A stretch of 64,000 nt of DNA from Bog-756 sp963727075 (GTDB taxonomy: Bacteria; Actinomycetota; Acidimicrobiia; Acidimicrobiales; RAAP-2): NCBI GenBank assembly GCA_963727075.1, contig CAVSET010000001.1, forward strand, positions 682,001 to 746,000, in the 5' to 3' direction. This document shows positions 1 through 10,132 of this stretch, one piece after another (the stretch's first letter is position 1; each line of letters begins with the position of its first letter). The notes under the pieces were generated by a model. It searched no databases and was not told the origin of the DNA. It worked only from the letters and a program-made list of their open reading frames with translations. A program made the position numbers and the translations under genes.

Positions 1-5
1 GCCCG

Positions 6-1405
6 TCAGCCAGGTCGCGCCCCCAATCGGCCAGCCCGGGCGGGCTTGGCCAGTACGAGCTGGATGTCGCTGATGTGACGTTCGAGAAACGAAGCCTCGC
101 AGTAGGCCAGGTAGAGGTCCCAGAGACGGCGGAACTCCTGCCCCACCCCGAGAGCCTCCACCGCGTCGCGGCGCGCGGCCAGGTTCCCCGCCCAGCGTCG
201 CAGTGTCTCGGCGTAGTGGAGCCCGATGTCCTCCAGGTCGACGATGCGCAGGTCGGTGGCCCGGGCCAGACTGGCGGTGATCGAGGCCACCGAGGGAAGG
301 CACCCACCGGGGAAGACCATGCGGCGCACGAAGTCCTGGTGGCTTGGCCCGCTCGAAACTGCGGTCTTCGATGACGATGGCCTGGATGGCCGCCAGCCCG
401 TCATCGGCCAGCAGATCTGCGCACTTGGCCAGGAACTGGTCGTGCCAGCGCCAGTCCACCGCCTCGATCATCTCGACCGACACCAGCTTGTCGTACCGCC
501 CGCTGAGGTCCCGCCAGTCCTCGCCGAGCACCGTGATGCGGTCGGACAGTCCGGCGTCGGCCACCCGCTTGTCCACGTAGGTGTGCTGGGCGTCCGAGAT
601 GGTGGTGGTGGTCACCCGGCAGCCGTAGCGGTGGCGGCGTGGACGGCCAACTGCCCCAGCCCGAGCCGATCTCCACCAGGTGGTCGCGGGGGCCCAGCTC
701 GAGCTTGGTGCACAGCCGGTCGATCTTGGCCTCCTGCGCCTCGGCCAGAGTCGCGGAGGGTCGGTCGAACACGGCGCACGAGTAGGTCATGGTCTCGTCC
801 AGCATGAGAGCGAAGAAATCGTTGGACAGGTCGTAGTGCTCGGTGACATTGTCGTTTGTCGTCGTCCCGGCCGGGGGTGGCCAGTCGGGCCGGCAGGTCG
901 AGCACCGTGCCCCAGGCCCGTCCCAGCCGGTCCAGGCGGGCACGCAGCGGCGGGTGTGGCGAAGAGGACCTGAACCAGGGCCGTGAGGTCGTCGCTGTCC
1001 CACCAGCCGGCCACATACGACGGCCCGAGTCCGACCGAGCCGGAGCGCAACAGGGCGCCGTAGGCGCGGGGTCGTGGACCGTCACCTTGGCCATCGGCTC
1101 ACCGCGGCCCAGCCGGATCGTCCTGTCCCCTCCGTAACCTCGATGGCCGGGCCACTGGCCCGACGCCCCGCGGCCAACACGATCGACGCATCGGCCCGCG
1201 GCTCGCCCGCGGCGAGCGGTGGCGCGGCGCACGAGGCGGCGGTCGTGGCTGGGCCATGCGTGATGCCATTGGGAACAGAGCCGTTGGGGACGGAGCCGTT
1301 GCTGAAGCGGCCGTCCACCGCCGTGTTGTGCGAACCCGGTCTCATCGACACGACGCCGATCTTTACAACCCCATCGGTTCCTGTGCCGTCGATCACCGGT
1401 CGCAC
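6..1405 (-). CDS. Cyclopropane-fatty-acyl-phospholipid synthase family SAM methyltransferase (frameshifted)
   Basis: Probable class I SAM methyltransferase acting on unsaturated acyl chains of membrane phospholipids (cyclopropane or methyl branch formation). The protein has to be pieced together from at least three frames: an N-terminal segment with PRADASIVLAAGRRA (about 1150-1210), then GSVGLGPSYVAGWWDSDDL (about 990-1050), then NVTEHYDLSNDFFALMLDE followed by TMTYSCAVFD and the SAM-binding EIGSGWGSW (about 640-860), then the C-terminal FPGGCLPS and RHISDIQLVLAK (about 30-330). These are hallmark CFA synthase blocks in the right order. It is last in a minus-strand operon with the DUF1365 protein and FAD oxidoreductase, the same order as Rv0449c-Rv0448c-ufaA1 of M. 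tuberculosis. The start is uncertain (1405, or the ATG at 1345), and the end lies against the window edge. Confidence 0.8.
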
Positions 1406-1487
1406 TGCGCCTCCCTTGGGCGGTCAGACCCGGCCCGACGCCTGCCGGTCCAGACTCGGCGCGCCGGATGGCGAAGAACGGGGCGCC

Positions 1488-2235
1488 CTACAGGTGCAGG
1501 CGGGCGGCCTGGGCGTAGATGCCGGCGGACACCCGGTGGGTCATGGCGGGATCGTGCCAGACCAGCCGGCCGAGGGCACGACGGTCGAGCGCCTGTCGAC
1601 GCAGGAGCAGGGTGGCGCTGAACAGGCGCTGGTCGTCCCGCAGCACGTCGAGACCACGGTCAGCCGCTGCCCCGGGGCGGTGTAGCGGAGCTCGTAGTCG
1701 AGGTCCATGGGGAGGAACGGGGACACGTGCAGCTCCTTGGCGAACCGGTGCCCACCGGGCGGGCCCACCACATAGGCGGTGCGCTCGTGCCATGGGGTGT
1801 TCTGCACCTCGGCAACCAGGGAGCTGATCGGTCCCGGGCGCCGGCCGTCACCGTTGTCGGCGCAGAAGTACAGGCTGATGGGGTTGAAGAGCCAGCCCCA
1901 GGTGCGCAGGTTCGCCAACAGGGCGATCGGGCCCGCGGGTCGCCGGCCGGTGCGCTCGGCCACCAGGTCGCGCACCGCCCGATCGAGGGGCGCGGCCGGG
2001 TCGCCCAGGAAGTCGCGGCGCCGGAACCGGACCGGGGCGGCCCGGCGGGCCGACCAGGCGGGTGCAGGCGCATCACCTGTCGACCTCGGCCAAGTCGAGC
2101 AGGGGCATGGCCACCCGATAGGGAACAAGTGCGTCGGGCCCGGGCCGAAGCGCGCGTGGGTGAGGACTCCCACGTAGATCGCGCTGCGCAGTCCATTCGA
2201 GCCCCGGTCGGGCCAGGTGGCTGAGTGGCCGTCAC
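1488..2235 (-). CDS. DUF1365 domain-containing protein (frameshifted)
   Basis: Member of the DUF1365 family, whose function is not established but which is almost always next to CFA-type methyltransferases and FAD amine-oxidase-like proteins. Family signatures are readable: SAIYVGVLTHARF near the start, LLANLRTWGWLFNPISLYF (about 1880-1940), WHERTAYVV, and FAKELHVSPFLPMDLDYELR (about 1690-1735). The reading frame changes near 2100-2180 and again near 1640. The GTG start at 2235 overlaps the stop of the upstream FAD oxidoreductase (GTGA), which indicates translational coupling. Its likely role is in the same acyl-chain modification as its neighbours; that is inference from context. Confidence 0.78.
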
Positions 2236-3517
2236 CGGGGAGCGGGCTCGTCGACGGCGGCGGCGGTCAGGACGGTCACATCGTCACCCCCGAGCCCGGC
2301 ACGTCTCGACCGCGCTGCGCACGCCGTCCTCGTGGAAGCCATTGCCCCAGTAGGCGCCCACGAACCAGGTGCGCCGGGCGCCGTTGATCTCGTCGCGTCG
2401 GCCTTGGGCCGGCACGGCGCCAGGGTCGAGCACCGGGTGGGCGTACTCCATGCGGGCCAGCACCAACTCGGGGTCGATGGCGTCGTCTCGGTTGAGGGTG
2501 AGCAGCACCGGTGTCGTCGAAGTGATGCCTTGGAGCTGGTTGAGATGGTAGGTGAGCGTGGCCTCGTTCTGCTCGGCATGCAGCCGGTGATAGTTCCAGC
2601 TGGCCCAGGCCCGGCGGTCGGTGGGCAGCAAGCGCGCATCGGTGTGGAGCGTGGCCTGATTCGGTTGGTAGCGGATGGCGCCGAGCGTCTCGCGCTCCAT
2701 CCGGTCGGCGTCCGACAGGAAACGCAGGGCTTGGTCGCTGTGGGTGGCCACCATGACATGGTCGAAGGTCTCGGCTCCGGCGCGGGCACCAGCTCGACAC
2801 CGTCGGCCTCCCGGCGGATCTTGCCGACCGGGGCCCGAGCCGGAGTCGGCCTTCGCCTGCAGCGGGCGGAGGATGGCGTCCACGTAGCGCTTCGACCTGC
2901 CGTCACGGTGCGCCAGCGAGGCTGGTCCCGCACGGGCAGCAGCCCGTGGCGCTCGAAGAAGCGGGCAAAGGTGGCCGCCGGGATCTGGGTGAACGTCAGC
3001 GGGTCGGCCGACCAGATCGACGAGCCCAGCGGGACGAGGTACCAGTCGCGGAACCCGGCCGACCAGCGGTGGGGGCGAGCACGTCCTCGAGCGTGACCTA
3101 TCGGGTGGCGGGTCCGCGAGCAGCCCCCGGGCCAGCCGGTTGAACCGGCCGACGTCGGCGAGCATGCGCCGGAAGTCCGGGCGGGCCATGTTGCGCCGCT
3201 GGGCGAACACCGTCGACAGCGAGGTGCCTCGCCACTCGATCCCGGTGCGCTGATCGGAGACGCTGAAGCTCATGTCGCTGGGCTGGGTGGCGACGCCGAG
3301 GCGGTCGAGGAGGCGGCAGAACAGCGGATAGGTGCGCTCGTTGTAGACGAGGAACCCGGTGTCGACGTCGCAGGTCGTCGGGGAGCTCCACCCGGTGGGT
3401 GTGCGAGTGGCCCCCGGGGCGGTCGTCGGACTCGTAGAGGACGACGTCGTGGTGCTCGTGCAGCAAGTGGGCGCAGACCAGGCCCGACACTCCGCTCCCG
3501 ATGATGGCGATCCGCAT
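2232..3517 (-). CDS. FAD/NAD(P)-dependent amine-oxidase-like oxidoreductase (frameshifted)
   Basis: Flavoprotein with an N-terminal Rossmann dinucleotide-binding motif MRIAIIGSGVSGLVCAHLL and the second ADP-contacting block ESDDRPGGHSHTH. The downstream part contains VDTGFLVYNERTYPLFCRLL, DHVMVATHSDQALRFL, YQPNQATLHTDARLLP, ASWNYH and WFVGAYWGNGFHEDGV, all characteristic of the flavin-containing oxidoreductase found beside DUF1365 and CFA synthase. At least four frame changes interrupt it (around 3385, 3100, 2880-2800 and 2290). It is the first gene of the minus-strand lipid operon and starts 86 bp from the divergent SRPBCC gene. In related systems such proteins work with the methyltransferase in desaturating, reducing or otherwise modifying acyl chains; the exact reaction here is unknown. 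Confidence 0.8.
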
Positions 3518-3583
3518 GACATCCCTCTCTCGTGCCGCCGCGCCGCCTGGGTCTCCAGGCAGCGCGCTCGGCTCAACGGCGTA

Positions 3584-3597
3584 TTTAGTACTAAAAT
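3584..3597. promoter_or_regulatory. Palindromic operator TTTAGTACTAAA overlapping a -10-like box in the divergent promoter
   Basis: The 86-bp gap between the divergent FAD oxidoreductase and SRPBCC genes is GC-rich except for one AT-rich patch. That patch holds a perfect 12-bp palindrome, TTTAGTACTAAA (3584-3595). The sequence TAAAAT (3592-3597) matches the -10 consensus at 5 of 6 positions and ends only 6 nt before the ATG at 3604, so a transcript from it would be leaderless. A repressor or activator binding the palindrome would control one or both operons. No candidate regulator gene lies beside it in the window. Confidence 0.6.
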
Positions 3598-3603
3598 AGC
3601 CTC

Positions 3604-4033
3604 ATGGCTACCTACCTGCACGCGTCTCCTCTCCCCGGCCCCCGGCCGACGTCTTCGACTACATGGCGCGCTTCTCCAACGCCGCCGAATGGGACCCGGG
3701 GGTGACCGAGGCCGCCGAGGACGACCCCGGGCCGCCCGCCTTCGGCAGCACCTACCGTCTGAAGGTCCGATTCTTCGGTCTCACCGTCCCCCTCGAGTAC
3801 CGGATCGAGGAGATCGACCGCCCGCGCCGGGTGGTCCTCCGGCCGAGAACTCCATGGTCCGCTCGACCGACGTGATCGAGGTCGCCACCGGCCCCGAGGG
3901 CGGCTCGACCGTGACCTACGAGGCCACGCTGACGCTGAAGGGTGGCTTCGCTGTTCACCCCCCTCATCGGCCTGGCTTCCGGCGCATCGGCGACCGGGCC
4001 GCCGTCGGTCTGCGTGCCGCCCTGGCGGCATGA
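3604..4033 (+). CDS. SRPBCC family protein (polyketide cyclase/START-like, frameshifted)
   Basis: Small helix-grip-fold protein with a hydrophobic ligand cavity. Readable blocks are DYMARFSNAAEWDPGVTEA, FFGLTVPLEYRIEEIDRPRRVVL, and after a shift VRSTDVIEV followed by TYEATLTLKG, ending in a C-terminal RRIGDRAAVGLRAAL. Three frame changes lie near 3655, 3845 and 3950. About 140 residues when restored, normal for the family. It is the first gene of the plus-strand operon; its stop overlaps the next start (ATGA, 4030-4033). The ATG at 3604 has no Shine-Dalgarno sequence, consistent with a leaderless mRNA. Its ligand is unknown. Confidence 0.72.
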
Positions 4034-5084
4034 CCGTGGACACCCCGCGCCGCCCGGTGCGCCCTGGCCCGGTGACCGACGCCGTGGCCGAGGCCACCGT
4101 GGCCCCGAGCTTCAGCCGATCGGCATCGCACTGCGCCGCCGGCTGGAGGACTGGGGTGAACCGCCACCATGAAAGGCCGCGTGGTGGTGGTGACCGGCGC
4201 CACCTCGGGCATCGGGCTGGCAGCGGCAACAGCGCTGGCCGGCCTGGGCGCCGCCGTGCACCTGGTGGGCCGCGACGCCGAACGAGGAGCCACCGCGCTC
4301 GGCGCGGTCGAGGCGGCCGGGCCGGGGCCGGGCCCACCTCCACCTGGTCGACATCTCGGATCCGACGGCCGTGGCCGCCTTCGCGACGCGCCTCGGACAG
4401 CACGGCGCCCTCGACGCCCTGATCCACAACGCCGGGGCGCTGACCCGCTCCTACCAGACGACGCCCGCGGCGTGGAGCGCACGGTCGCCACCCAGGTGCT
4501 CGGTCCTTACGTGCTGACCGCGGCGCTGGCCCCGCTGCTCTTTCGTCGGCCGCCGCACGGAGCAACGCCACCGGCGCCCCGGCCACCATCGTGACGGTCA
4601 GCTCGGGGGGCATGTACACCCAGCGCTTCGACCTCGATGCCCTCGAGAGCCGGGGCCGACGGGTACGACGGCGTGGTCGCCTACGCCAGGGCGAAGCGGG
4701 CCCAGCTGGTGCTGGCCGAAGCCTGGGCGCGCCGCTTCGCCCCTGCCGGGGTGGCCAGCTTCGCCATGCACCCCGGCTGGGTGGACACGCCCGGCCTGAC
4801 CGAGGGCCTGCCCCGGTTCCGCTCGCTCGTCGGCCGCTGCTGCGCACGCCCGCCGAGGGCGCCGACACCGTCGTCTGGCTGGCCGCCGGCGGCGCCGACG
4901 GCCGAAGGCACGGGCGGCGGGGACCGCCGGTGACGCTCGGGGTTCTTCCACGACCGGCAGGTCCGGTCCGACCACCGTTTCCCGGTCACCCACCCGAGCG
5001 GGCCCGGCGACCCGGAGCGACTCCTGGCCTGGTGCGCGGCGCGCACCGGGACCGAGACACCCGTGCCCGGGAGCACGGTCATGA
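4030..5084 (+). CDS. Short-chain dehydrogenase/reductase, DHRS12-like (frameshifted)
   Basis: NAD(P)-dependent SDR with an N-terminal extension (VTDAVAEATVAPSFSR, then IGIALRRRLEDW after a shift) typical of this actinobacterial group. The core follows: VVVVTGATSGIGLAAATAL (cofactor glycine motif), IHNAGAL, IVTVSSGGMY (Ser) and the catalytic YARAK near 4680. Further blocks are FAMHPGWVDTPGL and a C-terminal FHDRQVRSDHRFPVTH, then ERLLAWCAARTG. At least five frame changes are needed, including near 4120, 4330, 4650 and 4840. The end is inferred from the TGA at 5082-5084, which would overlap the next ATG at 5081. Substrate unknown; the context suggests lipid or light-stress metabolism. Confidence 0.72.
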
Positions 5085-6599
5085 CCACGCCCGCCGAGCC
5101 GGGAGCGGCGGGACGACGGAGGGGCCCGTCCCGCGCCGCAGTCCCGGATCGCCATCGCCGGTGCGAGCGGCTACGTGGGCCGGCTCCTGGCCAGCCGGTT
5201 GGCCGGGGACGGCCACCAGGTGCTGGCCCTGGCCCGGCACCCGGGCAACCTGCCCGCCGGTGAGCGGATCTCGGCCGTGGCCGTCGACGTGGCCGACCTG
5301 GAGGCCACTGCCCGCGCCCTCGCCGGCGTCGACGCCGCCTACTATCTGGTGCACGCCATGGCCGGCGGGGCCGGGTTCGCGGCCCGCGACCGCGAGCTGG
5401 CGGCGGCCTTCGGCCGGGCCGCCAGCGAGGCCGGCGTCGGCCGCATCGTCTACCTGGGCGGCCTGGGCCACGGCGACCTGTCGGCGCACCTGGTCAGCCG
5501 ACAGGAGGTCGGCGCTGTGCTGGCCGCCTCCGGTGTGACGTGGTGGAGCTGCGGGCCGCAGTCATCCTCGGGGCCGGCAGCATCTCGTTCGAGATGCTGC
5601 GCTCGTTGACCGAGCGCCTTCCGGTCATGGTGTGCCCCCGTTGGGTCGCCACCCGGCTCCAGCCCCTGGCCGAGAGCGACCTGCTCGCCTACCTCGCCGG
5701 GTCGCTGACGCCCCGCCCGGGGTCTATGAGATCGGCACACCCGACGTGACCGACTACGGAGCGATGATGCGGTCCTACGCCGAGGCGAGGGGGCTCCGGC
5801 CCCGGCGCATCTTCACCGTGCCCTTGGTCACGCCCTCGCTGTCGGCCCGGTGGGTCGACCTGGTCAGTCCGGTGGACCGGCGCATCAGCCACGCCCTGAT
5901 CGAGAGCCTGGTGAACGAGGTCGTGGTCCACGACCCGGAGCGCACCCGCGCCGCCTTCGGCATCACCCCCTTGCCGGTCCGGGAAGCCATCCGCCGCGCC
6001 ATAACGACGAGGGGGACCGGGTGTCGGCCAGGCTGCTCGACGGCCCCGAGTCGCTCGGTACCGGCGTGTACACCATGCGCTGCGCCACACCGCTCGACCC
6101 GATCGGGCCGACGCAGTGCGAGACGACCTGGCCCAGGTCGGCGGGGACCTCTCGTGGTACGGCATGGCCTGGGCCTGGGCGCTCCGTCTGGCGCTCGGCC
6201 GGCTGTTCGGGGAGCGGCTCGGACCCGGCGGCCCGACCGGCTCACCCCGGTGCCACGGTCGACTGGTGGGAGGTGGTCCGGGCCGACCCCGACCACCTGG
6301 TGCTGGCCTCGTTCGGCTGGTTCTGCGGCGACGGCTGGCTCGGCTGGCGGGTGACCGATGCGCCATCACGAGTGGAGCAGGCGGCCGCCTTCCGGCCCAA
6401 GGGCCTGCTCGGCCTGGCGTACTGGTGGGCGCTGTGGCCGGTGCACCAGGTGGTGTTCCGGGTCATGGTGCGGAGCCGGGTGAACCGCGTCAACTGGACC
6501 CACCGGGTCCGACCGGCCCGGTGGTCCCGACGGCGCATCGGCCCGGGGGCGGCCACCGCCCGCAACTCCAGCTCCGTCCCAACGATCCCTTCCTCCTGA
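5081..6599 (+). CDS. NAD(P)-binding epimerase-like protein with C-terminal DUF2867 (frameshifted)
   Basis: Atypical SDR/NmrA-like protein. The N-terminal half has RIAIAGASGYVGRLLASRLAG, the dinucleotide-binding loop, then AYYLVHAMAGG and RIVYLGGLG (5130-5480). The middle has PVMVCPRWVATRLQPLAESD and YEIGTPDVTDYGAMMRSYAE. The C-terminal DUF2867 region includes VDWWEVVRADPDHLVLASFG and then FRPKGLLGLAYWWALWPVHQ (6260-6450). Restored length is about 505 residues, normal for this SDR-DUF2867 architecture. Frame changes lie near 5110, 5535, 5720, 6020-6120, 6240 and 6365. The next gene, photolyase, starts 3 bp after the stop, so the two are co-transcribed. Confidence 0.72.
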
Positions 6600-6602
6600 T
6601 CG

Positions 6603-8021
6603 ATGACGTGCGCCGTGCTCTGGTTCCGGCGGGACCTGCGCCTCGATGACCTGCCCGCCCTGCGGGCGGCAGCCGAAGCCGGGCCCGACGGAGTCGTCCC
6701 CCTCTTCGTGGCCGACCCCGCCCTCCTCGGCCCGGCCGGGCCAAACCGACGGCGCTTTCTGGCTGCTGCCCTGGCCGCGCTCGATACCGAGCTCGGGGGC
6801 GCCCTGGTGGTGCGCCGGGGCGACCCGGCCCGCATCGTCCCGGCCGTGGCGGCCGAGGCCGGGGCCACCGTCGTGGCCGCCACGGCTGACTTCGGCCCCT
6901 ACGGCGCGGCCCGCGATGCGGCGGTGGCCCGGGCCCTGTCGGATGGCGGTCGGCGGCTGACGCCGGTCGACTCCAACTACGCCGTCGCCCCGGGCCGGGT
7001 CCGAAGCGCGGCGGGCGCGCCCTTCAAGGTGTTCACCGCATACCGGCGGGCGTGGGAGGCAGCGCGGTGGCCGAGCCCGTCCCCCGTTCCGGCCGTGCGG
7101 TACCGGCGCCTCAGAAGTGACAAGGGCGGCTGTGACCTGGAGTCAGGACTGGCTGACCCGGGTGCCCACGGCCTGCCCGACTGGTGGGAGGGTCTCCCCC
7201 TCGGCCCCGCCCCGGCGCTCCCCCATGCCGGCCCCGGCCCGGCATGGGGCCGGCTCGAGCGCTTCGTGACCGGGCGGTTGACCGACTACTCCCAAGACCG
7301 CGACATCCCGGCAGTGGCAGGCACCTCGGGCCTCTCGCCCTACCTGCGCTTTGGCTGCTTGCACCCGCGCAGTGCCCTGGCGCTCCTCGGGCCGGGGGCG
7401 GGGGCCGAGCGCCTCCGGACCGAACTGGCCTGGCGTGAGTTCTACGCCGACGTGCTCTGGCACCGGCCAGACTCGGCCCGGGCGCCGCTCCAGGAGTTCG
7501 GTGCCCGGCTGCGGTGGGACACGGACGAGCGGGCCCAGGAGCGGTTCGCGGCGTGGGCAACGGGCACGACCGGCTATCCCCTGGTCGATGCCGGCATGCG
7601 CCAGCTGCTGGCCGAAGGCTGGATGCACAACCGGGTTCGGATGGTGACGGCCAGCTTCTTGGTGAAAGACCTCCACCTCGACTGGCGGCTCGGGGCCCGG
7701 TGGTTCATGTGGCACCTGGTCGACGGCGACCTGGCCTCGAACCAACACGGCTGGCAGTGGGTCGCCGGGACGGGCACCGACGCCGCCCCGTTCCACCGGG
7801 TGCTCAACCCATGGCGCCAACAGGAGCGGTTCGACCCGACCGGCGCATACGTCAGCCGGTACGTGGAGGAGCTCGCATCGGATCACGTCGCCCGCGGGAC
7901 TCGGCCATCGACGGGCAGTTATCCCGGCGTCGTGGTCGACCACGCCACCGAGCGGCACGAGGCGCTGGCCCGTTTCGCCGAGGCACGTCAGCTCCGCGAG
8001 AAGCGGGCCAAGACGGGCTGA
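6603..8021 (+). CDS. phr: Deoxyribodipyrimidine photo-lyase (class I CPD photolyase)
   Basis: Light-driven repair of cyclobutane pyrimidine dimers. The 472-residue protein is intact. Residues 1-130 form the N-terminal antenna-binding alpha/beta domain, beginning VLWFRRDLRLDDLPAL. The FAD-binding helical domain follows, with LAWREFYADVLW, TGYPLVDAGMRQLLAEGWMHN, the stretch VRMVTASFLVKDLHLDWR, and the signature SNQHGWQWVAGTGTDAAPFH followed by RVLNP, which is conserved in CPD photolyases. It closes the plus-strand stress operon and is the only unbroken gene in the first 9.7 kb. It is convergent with the secreted repeat protein downstream. Association with CFA-type lipid genes and SDRs recalls the singlet-oxygen/light regulons of other bacteria. 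Confidence 0.95.
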   Translation: MTCAVLWFRRDLRLDDLPALRAAAEAGPDGVVPLFVADPALLGPAGPNRRRFLAAALAALDTELGGALVVRRGDPARIVPAVAAEAGATVVAATADFGPYGAARDAAVARALSDGGRRLTPVDSNYAVAPGRVRSAAGAPFKVFTAYRRAWEAARWPSPSPVPAVRYRRLRSDKGGCDLESGLADPGAHGLPDWWEGLPLGPAPALPHAGPGPAWGRLERFVTGRLTDYSQDRDIPAVAGTSGLSPYLRFGCLHPRSALALLGPGAGAERLRTELAWREFYADVLWHRPDSARAPLQEFGARLRWDTDERAQERFAAWATGTTGYPLVDAGMRQLLAEGWMHNRVRMVTASFLVKDLHLDWRLGARWFMWHLVDGDLASNQHGWQWVAGTGTDAAPFHRVLNPWRQQERFDPTGAYVSRYVEELASDHVARGTRPSTGSYPGVVVDHATERHEALARFAEARQLREKRAKTG

Positions 8022-8051
8022 CGGTTCGGGGTTCGCACCCGGGGCTGAGCT

Positions 8052-9697
8052 CTAGCCGGGCATAGCTCCCATGCTGACGATGGGCTGGTTGAGCGTCTTG
8101 GCGCCCGTGGACCCGTAGAAGGTGGCGGCACCGAACGAGAAGATCCCACCGTCGGAGGCCACCAGCCAGTAGCCGGCCTGTCTCGGAGTCAAGGACATCC
8201 CGACGATCGGCTTGTTGAGCGGAGTGCCGCCAGTCGATCCGTAGAAGGGAGCGTCGCCGAAGGCAAAGATCCCACCGTCGGAGGCCACCATCCAGTAACC
8301 GGCGCCTGACGGGGTCACAGCCATGCCGACAATGGGTTTGTTGAGGGCGATGTTGCCCGTCGACCCGAAGAACTGGGCGGATCCGAACGAGAAGATCCCA
8401 CCGTCGGAGGCGACCAGCCAGTAGCCATTGCCCTGTGGGGTAGCGGCCATGCCCACGATCGGCTTGTTCAAGGGCTTACCGCCCATGGAGCCGTGGAATT
8501 TCGCGTCCCCGTAGGCGAAGATCCCGCCGTCGGAGGCGACCAACCAATAGCCCTTGCCGTCCTTGGTCACCGCCATGCCGACGATGGGCTTGTTGAGGTT
8601 GATGTTCCCCGTCGACCCGAAGAAGCCCGCATCACCGAAGGTGAAGATCCCACCGTCGGAGGCGACCAGCCAGTACCCACCCCCGTCAGGCGTCACGGCC
8701 ATGCCGACGATCGGCTTGTTGAGCGGAGTGCCGCCGGTCGAGCCGAAGAACGGCTGGTTGGGACCGAATGTGAAGATCCCCCCGTCGGAGGCCACCAGCC
8801 AGTAGCCGGCCGCGAAGGGTGAGACGGGACTCGATGGCAGGGAGTTGGGCCCGGTGCCAATCGCGTTGACGGCCGCCACCTGGAACGTATACGAAACGCC
8901 GTTGGTCAGGCCGGGCACCACCACGCTCGTGACATTGCCGGGAACCCCGATCTGTGGACCGGCCGAGGGGGTGATCACGTACCCGGTGATCGGGACTCTC
9001 ACCGTCGAAGGGGGCGGACCAGTGAACCTTGGCACTCTAATACTGACCTTGGGCCGAGACGTTCGTCGGTGGCCGCGGAACGGTCTGACAGTCAGGGTGT
9101 AGGTGAACGACCCCGCGTCGCCGGAGACATCACTGGTAGTGCCGGTAGCGGTGTAGATGCCTGCCGCCAGTGCTCCAGTGGTGGTCACGACGCCAGTACC
9201 CGAAACATTCAGTTGTGCGCCCGTTGTCTGGGTGAAATGGACCGAACCTATTCCTCCTGTGGTGTTGAGTTGAGCAGTGAAAGAGGCGGAGGCATGGCGA
9301 GAACCGTAGCTGAAGTCGGTGCGATCTGGGTGATGGTGGATGCGCTGACGGTGAGTGTAAAGTTGAAGGTCCCAGATTGTGCAGTCGTGTCGACATCGTT
9401 CCCAGTACCGTATAGCTTCCGACGGACAAAGTGCCGCTCGTGGTAACTACACCACTGCCCGAAACAGGGACCTGTGGTCCGCCGGTTAGGTCTGAGTGTA
9501 TGTAACTGTGCCGACATTGCCCGTCATGTTCAATTGTGCAGTGAACGATGCGGAGGTCAGAGGCGTGGCTGACCCGTAGTTGGGGCGACCTGAGTGAGGG
9601 TGGCGGCGTAGGCGGAGGGGACGAATACCGCGAACGTGGCGATGAGTCCCGCCACAACCGCACCCACAGCGATGGCGATCTTCGCACGATGTCTCAT
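8052..9697 (-). CDS. Secreted cell-surface protein: Ig-like repeats, FN3 domain and six GYWLVASDGG repeats (frameshifted)
   Basis: The start is set at 9697 because an AGGGGG-type ribosome site precedes MRHRAKIAIAVGAVV, which opens a clear signal peptide ending at PSAYA. After it come two or three degenerate Ig-like repeats (for example DTTAQSGTFNFTLTVSAST and SGDAGSFTYTLTVRP), each about 85 residues and frameshifted at several places between 9000 and 9600. An FN3 domain follows (VPITGYVITPSAGPQIG, VVVPGLTNGVSYTFQVAAVN). Six 42-residue repeats make up the C-terminal 251 residues. The protein is exported and probably wall- or surface-associated. The IS3 element inserted 84 bp upstream of the start may have separated it from upstream control sequences. 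Confidence 0.72.
8055..8807 (-). repeat. Six tandem units of about 126 bp encoding the GYWLVASDGGIF repeat
   Basis: Six consecutive units each encode about 42 residues with the pattern GYW(L/M)VASDGGIF, x-FG, a-x-F-x-GST, G-x-x-x-LNKPIVGMA, x-TP-x-G. Unit identity is high enough that the DNA repeats directly, which invites unequal recombination. The pattern of short beta strands with a GSTG turn suggests one propeller blade per unit, so six blades; that fold assignment is inference. Confidence 0.85.
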
Positions 9698-9841
9698 GGC
9701 TACCCCCTGTCCACCACCCGCTCCATCTGAACGGTGGGATGGATTCATGGCTTGATCAGCGCTGCGACATTAACTCGGATTGAGCATCCCCCGGTTTGAC
9801 GGACACCTGAACTGAGGTGGTAGCACCTCGGGAAGGAGTCC

Positions 9842-10132
9842 TTGATACCACGACCTCATCCGCCGGAGTTCCGCGCTCGAGCCATCGAACTGGCCCGGGA
9901 ACGGGCCAGTTCGATGGCCGAGCTGGCCCACGATCTTGGGATCTCCGAGAGCTGCCTGCGTAACTGGGTGGCCAAGGCCGACGTCGACGAAGGCCGCAAG
10001 GAGGGAGTCACCACTTCGGAGCGAGCCGAGTTGGTTGAGCTGCGCCGGAAGCTGCGGGTCACCGAGATGGAGAACGAGATCCTTCGACGGGCTGCTGCCT
10101 ACTTCGCCCGGGAGAGCGTCCTCCCAAAATGA
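9842..10132 (+). CDS. IS3-family transposase OrfA (helix-turn-helix)
   Basis: A 96-residue DNA-binding subunit of the transposase. The N-terminal part (FRARAIELARERASSMAELA, then HDLGISESCLRNWVAKAD) is a helix-turn-helix that recognises the element ends. The C-terminal part (ELVELRRKLRVTEMENEILR) is a leucine-zipper-like coiled coil used for oligomerisation. Translation probably begins at the TTG at 9842, after GGAAGGAG. In most IS3 elements a -1 frameshift makes an OrfAB fusion; here the OrfB start overlaps the OrfA stop region, so reinitiation or frameshifting are both possible. Confidence 0.9.
   Translation: MIPRPHPPEFRARAIELARERASSMAELAHDLGISESCLRNWVAKADVDEGRKEGVTTSERAELVELRRKLRVTEMENEILRRAAAYFARESVLPK

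Noticed and set aside
8055..8807. The regular 126-bp repeats as a CRISPR array
   Set aside because: The repeats are coding, in frame, without unique spacers and far too long for CRISPR units.
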